Assembly (NCBI GenBank): GCA_038380435.1
Contig: JAWZYU010000034.1
Location: 3,206,704-3,270,703, forward strand
DNA from: Ryuthela nishihirai
Lineage: Eukaryota > Arthropoda > Arachnida > Araneae > Heptathelidae
Length of the DNA stretch: 64,000 bases
Direction: 5' to 3'
A program made the translations under genes and the position numbers. Each line of letters begins with the position of its first letter. Position 1 is the stretch's first letter. The notes beneath the pieces were generated by a model that saw only the letters and a program-made list of their open reading frames with translations, did no database searches and had not been told where the DNA came from. Below, piece by piece: positions 28,101-42,143 of the stretch.

Positions 28101-29205
28101 TAATTCACCCACGTCTAGGATCGAGGTTTTAGTCGATAAATCCCCAAGTTCTTCCTTCTTCGATTATGACTATAGATATAGGTGAACTTCTTAAGAGGAC
28201 CTGTTACTTGGTGATAAGTATCGCTTTCCGAAAGTGGGTTAGAGGTTTGGATTTGGAGACATTCTTGTGTTGAGAGGCAGATATTGATTAAATACTTCAA
28301 CCTCTACAGCGTTTCTAACTGCTCTATGAGATCAGACTCACCTAGAATTGTTGGGACGCGGAATTTGAAATACACTCCCTGTGTGTGAGAAAACAACTTT
28401 CGTTTCTAAATTCAGTTAAACGGTCAACAACTTTATCGCACGACGTATATAATTTTAAAAATACACGTGAATGTGAGAAACACCCCAGGGGTTTTCACGT
28501 TCAAATATAAGGAAAGGTTATTAAATCATGTGTGTACCCTGCATGACGGATGGATCATTGAAAAAAAAAGGTTCATTATTGCATTTATCCGAAAGGGACA
28601 CCTGGTCTCTTTTCATTCATCCACGTCTAGGATCGAGTTCTTAGTCGATAAATCCCCACGTTCTCCATTCTTCGATTATGACTATAGATATAGCTGTGCT
28701 TCTTAAGAGGACCTTTTAGTTGGTGATAAGGATGGCTTTCCGAAAATGGGTTTCAGGTTCGGATTCGGAGACATGCTGTATTGAGTGGCAGATATTGATT
28801 AAATATATCAACTTCTACAGCGTTTCTAACAGTTCTGTCAGATCAGACTCACCTAGAATTGCTCGAACGCGCAATATCAGATAAAAAACCTTGTGTGTGA
28901 GAAAAAAAATTTTCTTTTCTAATTTCCGTTAAACGGTCAATAATTCTATCTCACGACGTATATAATTTTAAAAATACACCTGAATGTGAGAATCACACCA
29001 GGGGTTTTCACGTTCAAATGTATGGAAAGGTTATTAAATCATGTGTGTATCCTGCATGATGTGGGATCTTTGAAAAAAAAGGTTCATTGTTGTATTTACC
29101 CGAATGGGTCCCCTGGTGTGTTTTAATTCATCCACGTCTTGGATCGACGTCTTAGTCGATAAATCCCCAAGTTCTTCCTTCTTCGATTATGACTATAGAT
29201 ATAGG
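25121..29205. repeat. 8-monomer higher-order repeat, copy 2
   Basis: A second tandem copy of the F D A E C A A E' block, with monomers at 25121, 25631, 26141, 26652, 27161, 27673, 28183 and 28695. It carries the same rare variants shifted by about 4085 bp (GAGGCTGATATTG near 25213, GAGAAGCACACC near 25922, ACCCTACACAATAATGG near 27005). Only a few differences from copy 1 are visible, for example CTGCAGCG near 27283 versus CTACAGCG near 23198, and AGGATCGAGG versus AGGTTCGAGG in the monomer near 28120 versus 24035. The near-identity indicates very recent duplication or conversion. Confidence 0.88.
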
Positions 29206-32200
29206 TGAACTTCTTAAGAGGACCTGTTACTTGGTGATAATTTTGGCTTTCTGAAAGTAGGTTTAAGGTTTGGATTTTTAGACATTCTTGTGTTGAGAGG
29301 CTGATATTGATTAAATACGTCAACCTCTACAGCGTTTCTGACAGTTCTATCAGATCAGACTCACCTAGAATTGCTGGGAAGTGCAATTTGAAATACACCC
29401 CCTGTGTGTGAGAAAACAACTTTCGTTTCTAACTACAGGTAAACGGTCAACAACTCTATCGCACGACGTATATAATGTTAAAAATTCACGTGAATGTCAG
29501 AAACACCCCAGGGGTTTTCACGTTCAAATATATGGAAAGGTTATTAAATCATGTGCGTACCCTGCATGATGATGGATGTTTGAAAAAAAAGGTTCATTAT
29601 TGTATTTACCCGAATGGGTCCCCTGGTGTGTTTTAATTCATCCACGTCTTGGATCGACGTCTTAGTCGATAAATCCCCACGTTCTCCCTTCTTCGATTAT
29701 GACTATAGATATAGCTGTGCTTCTTAAGATGACCTTTTACTTGGTGATAAGGATGGCTTTCCGAAAGTGGGTTTCAGGTTCGGATTTGGAGACATGCTGT
29801 ATTGAGTGGCAGATATTGATTAAATATATCAACCTCTACAGCGTTTCTAACAGTTCTGTCAGATCAGACTTACCTAGAATTGCTCGAACGCGCAATATGA
29901 GATACAAACCCTGTGTGTGAGAAAAAAATTTTCTTTTCTAATTTCCGTTAAACGGTCAATAATTCTATCTCACGACGTATATAATTTTAAAAATACACCT
30001 GAATGTGAGAAACACACCAGGGGTTTTCACGTTGAAATGTATGGAAAGGTTATTAAATCATGTGTGTACCCTGCATGATGATGGATCTTTGAAAAAAAAG
30101 GTTCATTGTTGCATTTACCCAAAAGGGATACCAGGTGTCTTTTAATTCAGCCACGTCTAGGATCGAGGTTTTAGTCGATAAATCCCCAAGTTCTTCCTTC
30201 TTCGATTATGACTATAGATATAGGTGAACTTCTTAAGAGGACTTGTTACTTGGTGATAAGTATCGCTTTCCGAAAGTGGGTTAGAGGTTTGGATTTGGAG
30301 ACATTCTTGTGTTGAGAGGCAGATATTGATTAAATACGTCAACCTCTACAGCGTTTCTAACTGCTCTATGAGATCAGACTCACCTAGAATTGTTGGGACG
30401 CGGAATTTGAAATACACTCCCTGTGTGTGAGAAAACAACTTTCGTTTCTAAATTCAGTTAAACGGTCAACAACTTTATCGCACGACGTATATAATTTTAA
30501 AAATACACGTGAATGTGAGAAACACCCCAGGGGTTTTCACGTTCAAATATAAGGAAAGGTTATTAAATCATGTGTGTACCCTGCATGACGGATGGATCAT
30601 TGAAAAAAAAAGGTTCATTATTGCATTTATCCGAAAGGGACACCTGGTCTCTTTTAATTCATCCACGTCTAGGATCGAGTTCTTAGTCGATAAATCCCTA
30701 CGTTCTCCATTCTTCGATTATGACTATAGATATAGCTGTGCTTCTTAAGAGGACCTTTTACTTGGTGATAAGGATGGCTTTCCGAAAGTGGGTTTCAGGT
30801 TCGGATTCGGAGACATGCTGTATTGAGTGGCAGATATTGATTAAATATATCAACCTCTACAGCGTTTCTAACAGTTCTGTCAGATCAGACTCACCTAGAA
30901 TTGCTCGAACGCGCAATATGAGATAAAAAACCTTGTGTGTGAGAAAAAAATTTTCTTTTCTAATTTCCGTTAAACGGTCAATAATTCTATCTCACGACGT
31001 ATATAATTTTAAAAATACACCTGAATGTGAGAATCACACCAGGGGTTTTCACGTTCAAATGTATGGAAAGGTTATTAAATCATGTGTGTATCCTGCATGA
31101 TGAGGGATCTTTGAAAAAAAAGGTTCATTGTTGCATTTACCCAAAAGGGACACCAGGTGTCTTTTAATTCAGCCACGTCTAGGATCAAGGTTTTAGTCGA
31201 TAAATCCCCAAGTTCTTCCTTCTTCGATTATGACTATAGATATAGGTGAACTTCTTAAGAGGACCTGTTACTTGGTGATAATTTTGGCTTTCCGAAAGTA
31301 GGTTTAAGGTTTGGATTTTTAGACATTCTTGTGTTGAGAGGCAGATATTGATTAAATACGTCAACCTCTACAGCGTTTCTGACAGTTCTATCAGATCAGA
31401 CTCACCTAGAATTGGTGGAAGTGCAATTTGAAATACACCCCCTGTGTGTGAGAAAACAACTTTCGTTTCTAACTACAGCTAAACGGTCAACAACTCTATC
31501 GCACGACGTATATAATGTTAAAAATTCACGTGAATGTCAGAAACACCCCAGGGGTTTTCACGTTCAAATATATGGAAAGGTTATTAAATCATGTGCGTAC
31601 CCTGCATGATGATGGATGTTTGAAAAAAAAGGTTCATTATTGTATTTACCCGAATGGGTCCCCTGGTGTGTTTTAATTCATCCACGTCTTGGATCGAGGT
31701 CTTAGTCGATAAATCCCCACGTTCTCCCTTCTTCGATTATGACTATAGATATAGCTGTGCTTCTTAAGATGACCTTTTACTTGGTGATAAGGATGGCTTT
31801 CCGAAAGTGGGTTTCAGGTTCGGATTTGGAGACATGCTGTATTGAGTGGCAGATATTGATTAAATATATCAACCTCTACAGCGTTTCTAACAGTTCTGTC
31901 AGATCAGACTTACCTAGAATTGCTCGAACGCGCAATATGAGATACAAACCCTGTGTGTGAGAAAAAAATTTTCTTTTCTAATTTCCGTTAAACGGTCAAT
32001 AATTCTATCTCACGACGTATATAATTTTAAAAATACACCTGAATGTGAGAAACACACCAGGGGTTTTCACGTTGAAATGTATGGAAAGGTTATTAAATCA
32101 TGTGTGTACCCTGCATGATGATGGATCTTTGAAAAAAAAGGTTCATTATTGTATTTACCCGAATGGGTCCCCTGGTGTCTTTTAATTCATCCACGTCTTG

Positions 32201-33540
32201 GATCGAGGTCTTAGTATATAAATCCCCACGTTCTCCCTTCTTCGGTTATGACTATAGATATAGCTGTGCTTCTTAAGATGACCTTTTACTTGGTGATAAG
32301 GATGGCTTTCCGAAAGTGGGTGTCAGGTTCGGATTCGGAGACATGCTGTATTGAGTGGCAGATATTGATTAAATATATCAACCTCTACAGCGTTTCTAAC
32401 AGTTCTGTCAGATCAGACTCACCTAGAATTGCTCGAACCCGCAATATGAGATACAAACCCTGTGTGTGAGAAAAAAAATTTTCTTTTCTAATTTCCGTTA
32501 AACGGTCAATAATTCTATCTCACGACGTATATAATTTTAAAAATACACCTGAATGTGAGAAACACACCAGGGGTTTTCACGTTCAAATGTATGGAAAGGT
32601 TATTAAATCATGTGTGTACCCTGCATGACGATGGATCTTTGAAAAAAAAAGGTTCATTGTTGCATTTACCCAAAAGGGACACCAGGTGTCTTTTAATTCA
32701 CCCACGTCTAGGATCGAGGTTTTAGTCGATAAATCCCCAAGTTCTTCCTTCTTCGATTATGACTATAGATATAGGTGAACTTCTTAAGAGGACCTGTTAC
32801 TTGGTGATAAGTATCGCTTTCCGAAAGTGGGTTAGAGGTTTGGATTTGGAGACATTCTTGTGTTGAGAGGCAGATATTGATTAAATACTTCAACCTCTAC
32901 AGCGTTTCTAACTGTTCTATGAGATCAGACTCACCTAGAATTGTTGGGACGAGGAATTTGAAATACACCCCCTGTGTGTGAGAAAACAACTTTCGTTTCT
33001 AAATTCAGTTAAACGGTCAACAACTTTATCGCACGACGTATATAATTTTAAAAATACACGTGAATATGAGAAACACCCCAGGGGTTTTCACGTTCAAATA
33101 TAAGGAAAGGTTATTAAATCATGTGTGTACCCTGCATGACGGATGGATCTTTGAAAAAAAAAAGGTTCATTGTTGCATTTACCCAAAAGGGACACCAGGT
33201 GTCTTTTAATTCACCCACGTCTAGGATCGAGGTTTTAGTCGATAAATCCCCAAGTTCTTCCTTCTTCGATTATGACTATAGATATAGGTGAACTTCTTAA
33301 GAGGACCTGTTACTTGGTGATAAGTATCGCTTTCCGAACGTGGGTTAGAGGTTTGGATTTGGAGACATTCTTGTGTTGAGAGGCAGATATTGATTAAATA
33401 CTTCAACCTCTACAGTGTATCTAACTGTTCTATGAGATCAGACTCACCTAGAATTGTTGGGACGCGGAATTTGAAATACACCCCCTGTGTGTGAGAAAAC
33501 AACTTTCGTTTCTAAATTCAGTTAAACGGTCAACAACCTC
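29156..33540. repeat. Block duplication (offset ~21050), right copy
   Basis: The counterpart of 8106-12490. The rare variants TTAGTATATAAATCCCC/TTCGGTTATG (near 32212-32248), GCTCGAACCCGC (near 32433) and GACGAGGAATTTG (near 32950) recur at the same spacing. At 33536 this copy leaves the alignment at a recombination junction also found at 14007. The left copy continues as an ordinary monomer at the equivalent place. Confidence 0.85.
29206..31246. repeat. Partial third copy of the 8-monomer repeat (F D A E)
   Basis: The first four monomers (29206, 29716, 30225, 30737) continue the F D A E order with GAGGCTGATATTG near 29298. The next monomer at 31247 is F rather than C, so the higher-order phase breaks here. 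From this point the sequence follows the arrangement found at 8155-12490 instead. Confidence 0.75.
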
Positions 33541-33930
33541 TACAGCGTTTCTAACTGTTCTATGAGATCAGACTCACCTAGAATTGTTGGGACGCGGAAT
33601 TTGAAATACAACCCCTGTGTGTGAGAAAACAACTTTCGTTTCTAAATTCAGTTAAACGGTCAACAACTTTATCGCACGACGTATATAATTTTAAAAATAT
33701 ACGTGAATGTGAGAAACACCCCAGGGGTTTTCACGTTCAAATATAAGGAAAGGTTATTAAATCATGTGTGTACCCTGCATGACGGATGGATCTTTGAAAA
33801 AAAAAGGTTCATTATTGCATTTATCCGAAAGGGACACCTGGTCTCTTTTAATTCATCCACGTCTAGGATCGAGTTCTTAGTCGATAAATCCCCACGTTCT
33901 CCATTCTTCGATTATGACTATAGATATAGC
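33289..33930. repeat. Second copy of the same out-of-register junction
   Basis: The same 642-bp monomer form occurs here. The CAACAAC|CTCTACAGCG junction lies at about 33536, and the variant TACAACCCCTG follows it, as at 14080. Sequences further from the junction differ (for example TTCAGTTAAAC here and TTCAATTAAAC near 14121), so a short tract with the junction is shared by two otherwise different contexts. Confidence 0.85.
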
Positions 33931-36900
33931 TGTGCTTCTTAAGAGGACCTTTTACTTGGTGATAAGGATGGCTTTCCGATGGTAGGTTTCAGGTTTGGAT
34001 TTGGAGACATGCTTGTGTTGAGAGGCAATAATTGATTAAATACATCAACCTTTACAGCGTTTCTAACAGTTCTATCAGATCAGACTCACCTAGAATTGCT
34101 TGGACGCGCAATTTGAAATACAAACCCTGTGTGTGAGAAAACAACTTTCGTTTCTAATTTCCGTTAAACGGTCAACAATTCTATCTCACGACGTATATAA
34201 TTTTGAAAATACACCTGAATGTGACAAACACCCAAGGGGTTTTCACGTTCAAATGAATGGAACGGTTATTAAATCATGTGTGTACTCTGCATGATGATGG
34301 ATCTTTGAAAACAAAGGTTAATTATTTACCCCAAAGGGACACCAGGTGTCTTTTAATTCATCCACGTTTCGGAACGAGGTCTTAGTCGAAAAATCCCCAC
34401 GTTCTACCTTCTTCGATTATGACTCTATATAAATCTGTGCTTCTTAAAAGGACCTGTTACTTGGTGATAATTTTGGCTTTCCGAAAGTAGGTTTAAGGTT
34501 TGGATTTTTAGACATTCTTGTGTTGAGAGGCAGATATTGATTAAATACGTCAACCTCTACAGCGTTTCTAACAGTTCTATCAGATGAGACTCACCTAGAA
34601 TTGCTGGGAAGTGCAATTTGAAATACACCCCCTGTGTGTGAGAAAACAACTTTCGTTTCTAACTACAGCTAAACGGTCAACAATCTATCGCACGACGTAT
34701 ATAATTTTAAAAATATACGTGAATGTGAGAAACACCCCAGGGGTTTTCACGTTCAAATATATGGAAAGGTTATTAAATCATGTGTGTACCCTGCATGATG
34801 ATGGATGTTTGAAAAAAAGGGTTCATTATTGTATTTACCCGAATGGGTCCCCTGGTGTGTTTTAATTCATCCACGTCTTGGATCGAGGTCTTAGTCGATA
34901 AATCCCCACGTTCTCCCTTCTTCGATTATGACTATAGATATAGGTGAACTTCTTAAGAGGACCTGTTACTTGGTGATAAGTATCGCTTTCCGAAAGTGGG
35001 TTTCAGGTTCGGATTTGGAGACATGCTGTATTGAGTGGCAGATATTGATTAAATATATCAACCTCTACAGCGTTTCTAGCAGTTCTGTCAGATCAGACTC
35101 ACCTAGGATTGCTCGAACGCGCAATATGAGATACAAACCCTGTGTGTGAGAAAAAAATTTTCTTTTCTAATTTCCGTTAAACGGTCAATAATTCTATCTC
35201 ACGACGTATATAATTTTAAAAATACACCTGAATGTGAGAAACACACCAGGGGTTTTCACGTTCAAATGTATGGAAAACTTATTAAATCATGTGTGTAACC
35301 TGCATGATGATGGATCGTAGAAAACAAAGGTTAATTATTGCATTTACCCCTAAGGGACACTAGGTGTCTTTCAATTCATCTACGTTTAGGATCGAGGTCT
35401 TAGTCGATAAATCCCCACATTCTCCCTTCTTCCATTATGACTATATATATATAGCTCTGCTTCTTAAGAGGACCTGTTACTTGGTGATAAGGATGGCTTT
35501 CCGGAAGTAGGTTTCAGGTTTGGATTTGGAGACAAGCTAGTGTTGAGAGGCAGATATTGATTAAATAGGTCAATCTCTGCAGCGTTTCTAACAGTTCTAT
35601 ATGATCAGTCTCACCTAGAATTGCTGGGACGCGCAATTTGAAATACACACCCTGTGTGTGAGAAAACAAATTTCGTTTCTAATTTCAGTTAAACGGTCAA
35701 CAACTCTATCGCAAGACGTATATAATTTTAAAAATATTGGTGAATGTGAGAAACACCCCAGGGGTTTTCACGTTCAGATGAATGGAAAGGTTATTAAATC
35801 ATGTCTCTACCCTGCATGATGATGGATCTTTCAAAAAAAATAAACGTTGATTATTGCATTTACCCGAAAGGGACAACAGGTGTCATTTAGTTCATCCACG
35901 TCTAGGTTCGAGGTCTTCGTCGATAAATCCGCACGTTTTCCCTTCTTCGATTATGACTATAAATATAGTTGTGTTTCTTAAGAGGACCTGTTACTTGGTG
36001 ATAGGGATGCCTTTCCGAAAGTGGGTTTCAGATTTTGATTTGGAGACATCCATCTGCTGAGAGGCAGATATTTATTAAATACTACATCAACCTCTACAGC
36101 TTTTCTAACAGTTCTCTCTGATCAGACTCACCTAGAATTGCTGGGACGCGCAATTTGAAATACACATCCTGTGTGTGAGAAAACAACTTTCGTTTCTTCC
36201 TTCAGTTAAACGGTCAACAATTCTATCGCACGATGTATATAATTTTAAAAATACATGTGAATGTGAGAAACAACCAAGGGGTTTTCACGTTCAAATGCAT
36301 GGAAAGGTTATTAAAACATGTATGTAACCTGCATGATGATGGATCTTTGAAAAAAAAAGTTTCATTATTGCATTTACCCCAAAGGGACACCAAGTGTCTT
36401 TTAATTCATCCACGTCTAGGATCGAAGTCTTAGTCTATAAATCCCCACGTTCTCCCTTCTTCGATTATCACTATATATAGCTGTGCTTATTATGTGGACC
36501 TGTTACTTGGCGATAAGAATGGCTTTCCGAAACTAGGTTTCAGGTTTGGATTTGGAGACATTCTTGGGTTGACAGTCATTGATTGGTTACAAACATCAAC
36601 CTGTACAGCGTTTCTAACAGTTCTATAAGATCACACTCACCTAGAATTGCTGGGACGCGCAATTTGAAATACATACCCTGTGTGTGAGAAAACAAATTTC
36701 GTTTCTAATTTCAGTTAAACGATCAACAATCTATTGAACAACGTATATTATTTTAAAAATACACGTGAATGTGAGAAACACCCCAGGTGTTTTCACGTTA
36801 AAATGTATGGGAAAGTTATTAAATCATTTGTGTATCCTGCATGAAGATGGATCTTTGAAAAAAAAAGGTTCATTATTGAATTTATCCGAAAGGGACACCA

Positions 36901-38797
36901 GGTGTTTTTTAATTCATCCACGTTTAGGATCGAGGTATTAGTCCATAAATCCCCACGTTCTCCCTTCTTCGATTAAGAATATAGATATGGCTGTGCTTCT
37001 TAAGAGGACCTGTTACTTCGTGATAAGGATGGCTTTCCAAAAGTAGGTTTCAGGTTTGGATTTGGAGACATGCTTCTGTTGACAGGCAGATATTGAATAA
37101 ATATATCAACCTCTACAGCGTTTCTAACAGTTTTATAAGGTCAGTCTCACCTAGAATTGCTGGGACGCGCAATTTGAAATACACACCCTGTGTGTGAGAA
37201 AACAAATTTCGTTTCTAATTTCAGTTAAACGGTGAACAACTCTATCGCACGATGTATACAATTTTAAAAATACACGTGAATGTGAGAAATACCCCAAGGG
37301 TTTTCACTTTCAAATGTATGGAAAGGTTATTAAAGCACGTGTGTACCCTGCATGATGATGGATCTTTGAAAAAAAACGTTCATTATTACATTTACCCGAA
37401 AGGGACACCAGGTGTCTTTTAATTCATGCACGTCTAAGTTCGAGGTCTTAGTCGATAAATCCCCATTTTCTGCCTTCTTCGATTATGACTATAGATATAG
37501 CTGTGCTTCTTAAGAGGACCTGTTACTTGGTGATAAGGATGGCTTTCCGAAAGTGGGTTTCAGGTTTGGATTTGGAAACATGCATCTGTTGAGGGGCAGA
37601 TATTGATGAAATGCTTCAACCTCTACAGCGTTTCTAACAGTTCTATCAGATCACACTCACCTAGAATTGATGGGACGCGCAATTTGAAATACACACCCTG
37701 TGTGTGAGAAAAGAATTTTCGTTTCTAATTTCAGTTAAACGGTCAACAATTCTATTGCACGACGTATATAATTTTAAAATACACGTGAATGTGAGAAACA
37801 CCCCATGAGTTTTCACGTTCAAATGTATAGAAAGGTTATTACATCATGTGTGTACCCTTCATGATGATGGATTTTTGAAAAAAAATGTTCATTTTTGTAT
37901 TTATCCGAAAGGGACACCAGGTGTTTTTTAATTCATCCACGTCTAGGATCGCGGTCTTAGTCGATAAATCCGCACGTTCTCCCTTCTTCGAGTATTACTA
38001 TAGATATAAATTTGCTTCTTAAGAGGACATGTTTCTTGGTGATAAGATGGCTTTCCGAAAGTGGGTTTCAGGTTTGGATTTGGAGACATGCTTGTGTTGA
38101 GAGGCAGACATTGATTAAATACATCAACCTCTACAGCTTTTCTAACAGTTCTATAAGATCATTCTCACCTAGAATTGCTTAAACGCGGAATTTGAAATAC
38201 ACACCCTGTGTGTGAAAATAAAACTTTCCTTTCTAATTTCAGTTAAACGGTCAACAACTCTATTGAACGACGTATATAATTTTAAAAATATACGTGAATG
38301 TGAGAAACACCACAGGGATTTTCACGTTCAAATGTAAGGAAAGTTTATTAAATCATGTGTGTACCCTGCATGATGACGGATCTTTGAAAAAAAATGGTTT
38401 ATTATAGCATTTACCACAAATGGACAACAGGTTTCTTAATTCATCCACGTTTAGGATCGAGGACTTAGTCGATAAATCCCCACCTTCTCACTTCTTCGAT
38501 TATGGCTATAGGTATAGCTGTGCATCATAAGAGGACCTGTTACTTGGCGATAACGATGGCTTTGCGAAAGTGGGTTTCAGGTTTGGATTTGGAGACATGC
38601 TTGTCTTGAGAGGCAGACATTGATTAAATACAACAACCTCTACAGCGTTTCTAACAGTTCTATAAGATCAGTCTGACCTAGAATTGCTTGGATGCGCAAT
38701 TTAAAATACAACCCTGTGTGTGAGAAAATATCTTTCGTCTCTAATCTCAGTTAAACTGTCAACAACTCTATCGCACGACGTATACAATTTTAAAAAT

Positions 38798-39298
38798 ACA
38801 CGTGAACGTTCAAATGTATGGAAAGGTTATTAAATCATGAGTGTACCCTGCATGATGATGGATCTTTGAAAAAAAAAGTTTCATTATTGCATTTACCCTA
38901 AAGGGACCCCAGTTGTTTTTTAATTCATCCACGTTCAGAATCGAGGTCTTAGTCGATATATCCCCACATTCTCCCTTCTTCGATTATGACAATAAATATA
39001 ACTGTGTTTCTTAAGAAAACCTGTTAATTGGTAATAACGTTGGCCTTCCGAAAGTGGATTTGAGGTTTGGGTTTGGAGACATGCTTGTGTTGAGAGGCAG
39101 ATATTGATTAAATATATCAACCTCTACAGCGTTTCTAACAGTTCTGTAAGATCAGTCTCCCCTAGAATTGCTTGGACGCGTAATTTGAAATACACATCCT
39201 GTGTGTGAGAAAACAACTTTCGTTTGTAATTTCAATTAAAAGGTCAACATCTCTATCGCACGACGTATATAATTTTAAAAATACACATGAACGTTCAA
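38798..39298. repeat. Adjacent monomers lacking the 26-bp dyad segment
   Basis: At 38800-38810 and 39286-39296 the monomer reads CGTGAACGTTCAAATG (or CATGAACGTTC) where others read CGTGA, then a 26-bp segment ATGTGAGAAAC...GGTTTTC, then ACGTTCAAATG. The breakpoints are the same in both. The missing piece is exactly the CCCCAGGGG-centred imperfect palindrome. Confidence 0.85.
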
Positions 39299-41978
39299 AT
39301 GTATGGAAAGGTTATTAAATCATGTGTGTACCCGGCACGATGATGGATTTTTGAAAAAAATTTACATTATTGCATTTACCCCAAAGGGACACCAGGTGTC
39401 TTTTAATTCATCGAAGTTTAGGATCGAGGTCTTAGTCGATAAATCCCCACGTTCTTCCTTCTTCGATTATGACTATATACATAGCTGTGCTTCTTAAGAG
39501 GACCTGTTACTTGGTGATAAGGATGGCTTTCCGAAAGTAGGTTTCAGGTTTGGGTTTGGAGACATGTTTCTGTTGAGAGGCAGAGATTGATTAAATACAT
39601 CAAACTCCATAGCGTTTCTAACAGTTCTATCAGAACACACTCACCTAGAATTGATGGGACACGCAATTTGAAATACACACCCTGTGTGTGAGAAAACAAA
39701 TTTCGTTTCTAAATTCAGTTAAACGGTCAACAACTCTATCGCACGACGTATATAATTTTAATAATACACGTGAATGTGAGAAACACCCCAGGGGTTTTCA
39801 CGTTCAAATGTATGGAAAGGTTATTAAATCATGTGTGTACCCTGCATGATGATGGTTCTTTGAAAACAAAGGTTCATTATTGCATTTACCCCAAAGGGAC
39901 ACCAGGTGTTGTTCAATTCATCCACCTTTAGGATCGAGGTCTTAGTCGATAAATCCCCACGTTCTCCGTTCTTCGATTAAGAATATATATATAGCTGTGC
40001 TTCTTAAGGGAACCTGTTACTTGGTGATGAGGACGGCTTTCCGAAAGTAGGTTTCAGGTTTGGATTTGGAGACATTCTTGTGTTGAGAGGCAGATATTGA
40101 TTAAATACATCAACCTCTACAGCGTTTCTAACAGTTGTATCAGATCAGACTCACGCAGAATTGCTGGGACGCGCAATTTGAAATACACACACTGTGCATG
40201 AGAAAACAAATTTCGTTTCTAAATTCAATTAAACAGTCAAATATTCTATCGAACAACGCATATAATTTTAAAAATACACGTGAATGTGAGAAACACCTCA
40301 GGGGTTTACACGCTCAAATGTATGGAAAGGTTATTAAATCATGTGTGTACTCTGCATGATGATGGAAATTTGAAAACAAAGGTTCATTATTGCATTTACC
40401 CCAAAGGGACACCAGGTGTCTTTTAATTCATCCACGTTTAGAATCGAAGTCTTAGTCGATAAATCCCAACGTTCTCCCTTCTTCGATTATGAATAAATAT
40501 ATATAGCTGTGCTTCTTAAGAGGACCTGTTACTTGGTGATAAGGATGGCTTTCCGAATGTGGGTTACAGGTTGGGATTTGGAAACATGCTTGTGTTGACA
40601 GGCAGATATTGATGAAATATATCAACCTCTACAGCGTTTCTAACAGTTCTACAAGGTCAGTCTCACCTAGAATTGCTGGGACGCGCAATTTGAAATAAAC
40701 ACCCTATATGTGAGAAAACAATTTTCGTTTCTAATTTCAGTTAAACGGTCAACAACCCTATCGCACGACGTATATAATTTTAAAAATACACGTGAATGTG
40801 AGAAACCCCCCAGGTGTATTCACGTTCAAATGTATGGAAAGATTATTAAATCATGTGTGTACCCTGCATGATGATGGATCTTTGAAAAATAATGTTCATC
40901 TTTGTATTTATCCGAAAGTGACACCACGTGTTTTTTAATTCATCCACGTCTAGGATCGAGGTCTTAGTCGATAAATCCCCACGTTCTCCCTTCTTCGATT
41001 ATGACTATATATATATAGCTGTGCTTCTTAAGAGGACCTGTTACTTGGTGATAAGGATGGCTTTCCGAAAGTTGGTTTCAGGTTGGCATTTGGACACATG
41101 CTTGTGTTGACTGGCAGATTTTGGTTAAATATATCAACCTCTACAGCGTTTCTAACAGTTCTACAAGGTCGGTCTCACCTAGAACTGTTGGACGTGCAAT
41201 TTGAAATACACACCATGTGTGTGAGAAAACAACAATCGTTTGTAATTTCTGTTAAATGGTCAACAATTCTATCGAACTACGTATATAATTTGAAAAATAC
41301 ACTTGAATGTGAGAAACACCCCAGGGGTTTTCACGTTGAAATGTATGGAAAGGTTATTAAATCATGTGTGTACCCTGCATGATGATGGATCTTTGAAACA
41401 AAGGTTCAATATTTACCCCAAATGGACACCAGGTGTTGTTCAATTCATCCACCTTTAGGATCGAGGTCTTAGTCGATAAATCCCCACGTTCTCCCTTCTT
41501 CGATTATGACTATATATATAGCTGTGCTTCTTAAGGAGACCTGTTACTTGGTGATAAGGATGGCTTTCCGAAAGTGGGTTTCAGGTTTGGATTTGAACAC
41601 ATTCTTGTGTTGAGAGGCAGATATTGATTAAATTCATCAACCTGCACAGCGTTTCTAACAGTTCTATAAGATCACACTCACCTAGAATTGATGGGATGCG
41701 CAATTTGAAATACACACCCTCTGTGTGAAAAAACAAGTTTAATTTCTAATTTTAGTTAAACGGTCAACAACTCCATCGTACGACGTTTATAATTTTAAAA
41801 ATACACGTGACTGTGAGAAACAAAAAAGGGGTTTTCACGTTCAAATGTATGTAATGGTTACTAAATCATGTGTGTACCCTGCATGATGATGGATCTTTGA
41901 AGAAAATTGGTTCATTATAGCATTTACCACAAAGGGACAACAGGTGTCTTAATTCATCCACGTTTATGATCGAGGTCT

Positions 41979-42143
41979 TAATGTGAGAAACACCCCCAGG
42001 GGTTTTCACGTTCAAATGTATGGAAAGGTTATTAAATCATGTGTGTACCCTGCATGATGATGGATCTTTGAAAACAAAGGTTCATTATTGCATTTACCGC
42101 AAAGGGGCACCAGGTGTCGTTTAATTCATCCACGTTTAGGATC
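41979..42143. repeat. Partial monomer duplication at a register break
   Basis: Within the monomer starting near 41528, the sequence GATCGAGGTCTTA (ending 41978) is followed by ATGTGAGAAACACCCCC instead of GTCGATAAATCC. The segment from ATGTGAGAAAC to GAGGTCTTA (about 164 bp) is therefore repeated, and the anchor-to-anchor distance rises to about 674 bp. Confidence 0.8.

Larger units (their letters stand above)
1531..34944. repeat. Homogenised higher-order core of the satellite
   Basis: Monomers fall into recurring types by their first ~200 bp. A: TGAACTTCTT with GATAAGTATCGC. B: GACCATTTACTTGG with CCGATGGTAGG. C: TTAAAAGGACC with GATAATTTTGGC. D: TTAAGATGACC with ATGCTGTATTGAGTGG. E: GAGGACCTTTTACTTGG with TTCGGATTCGG. 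F: A-type anchor joined to a C-type body. G: a single variant at 3567. Order by start: 1531 A B C D G A E; 5097 A B C D A E; 8155 F D A E F D D A A C D A; 14404 E A B C D A E A A C D A E'; 21035 F D A E C A A E'; 25121 F D A E C A A E'; 29206 F D A E F D D A A; 33931 B C and a chimera at 34945. Copies of one type are nearly identical, while different types differ at many positions. This is higher-order structure rather than a simple tandem array. Confidence 0.85.
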
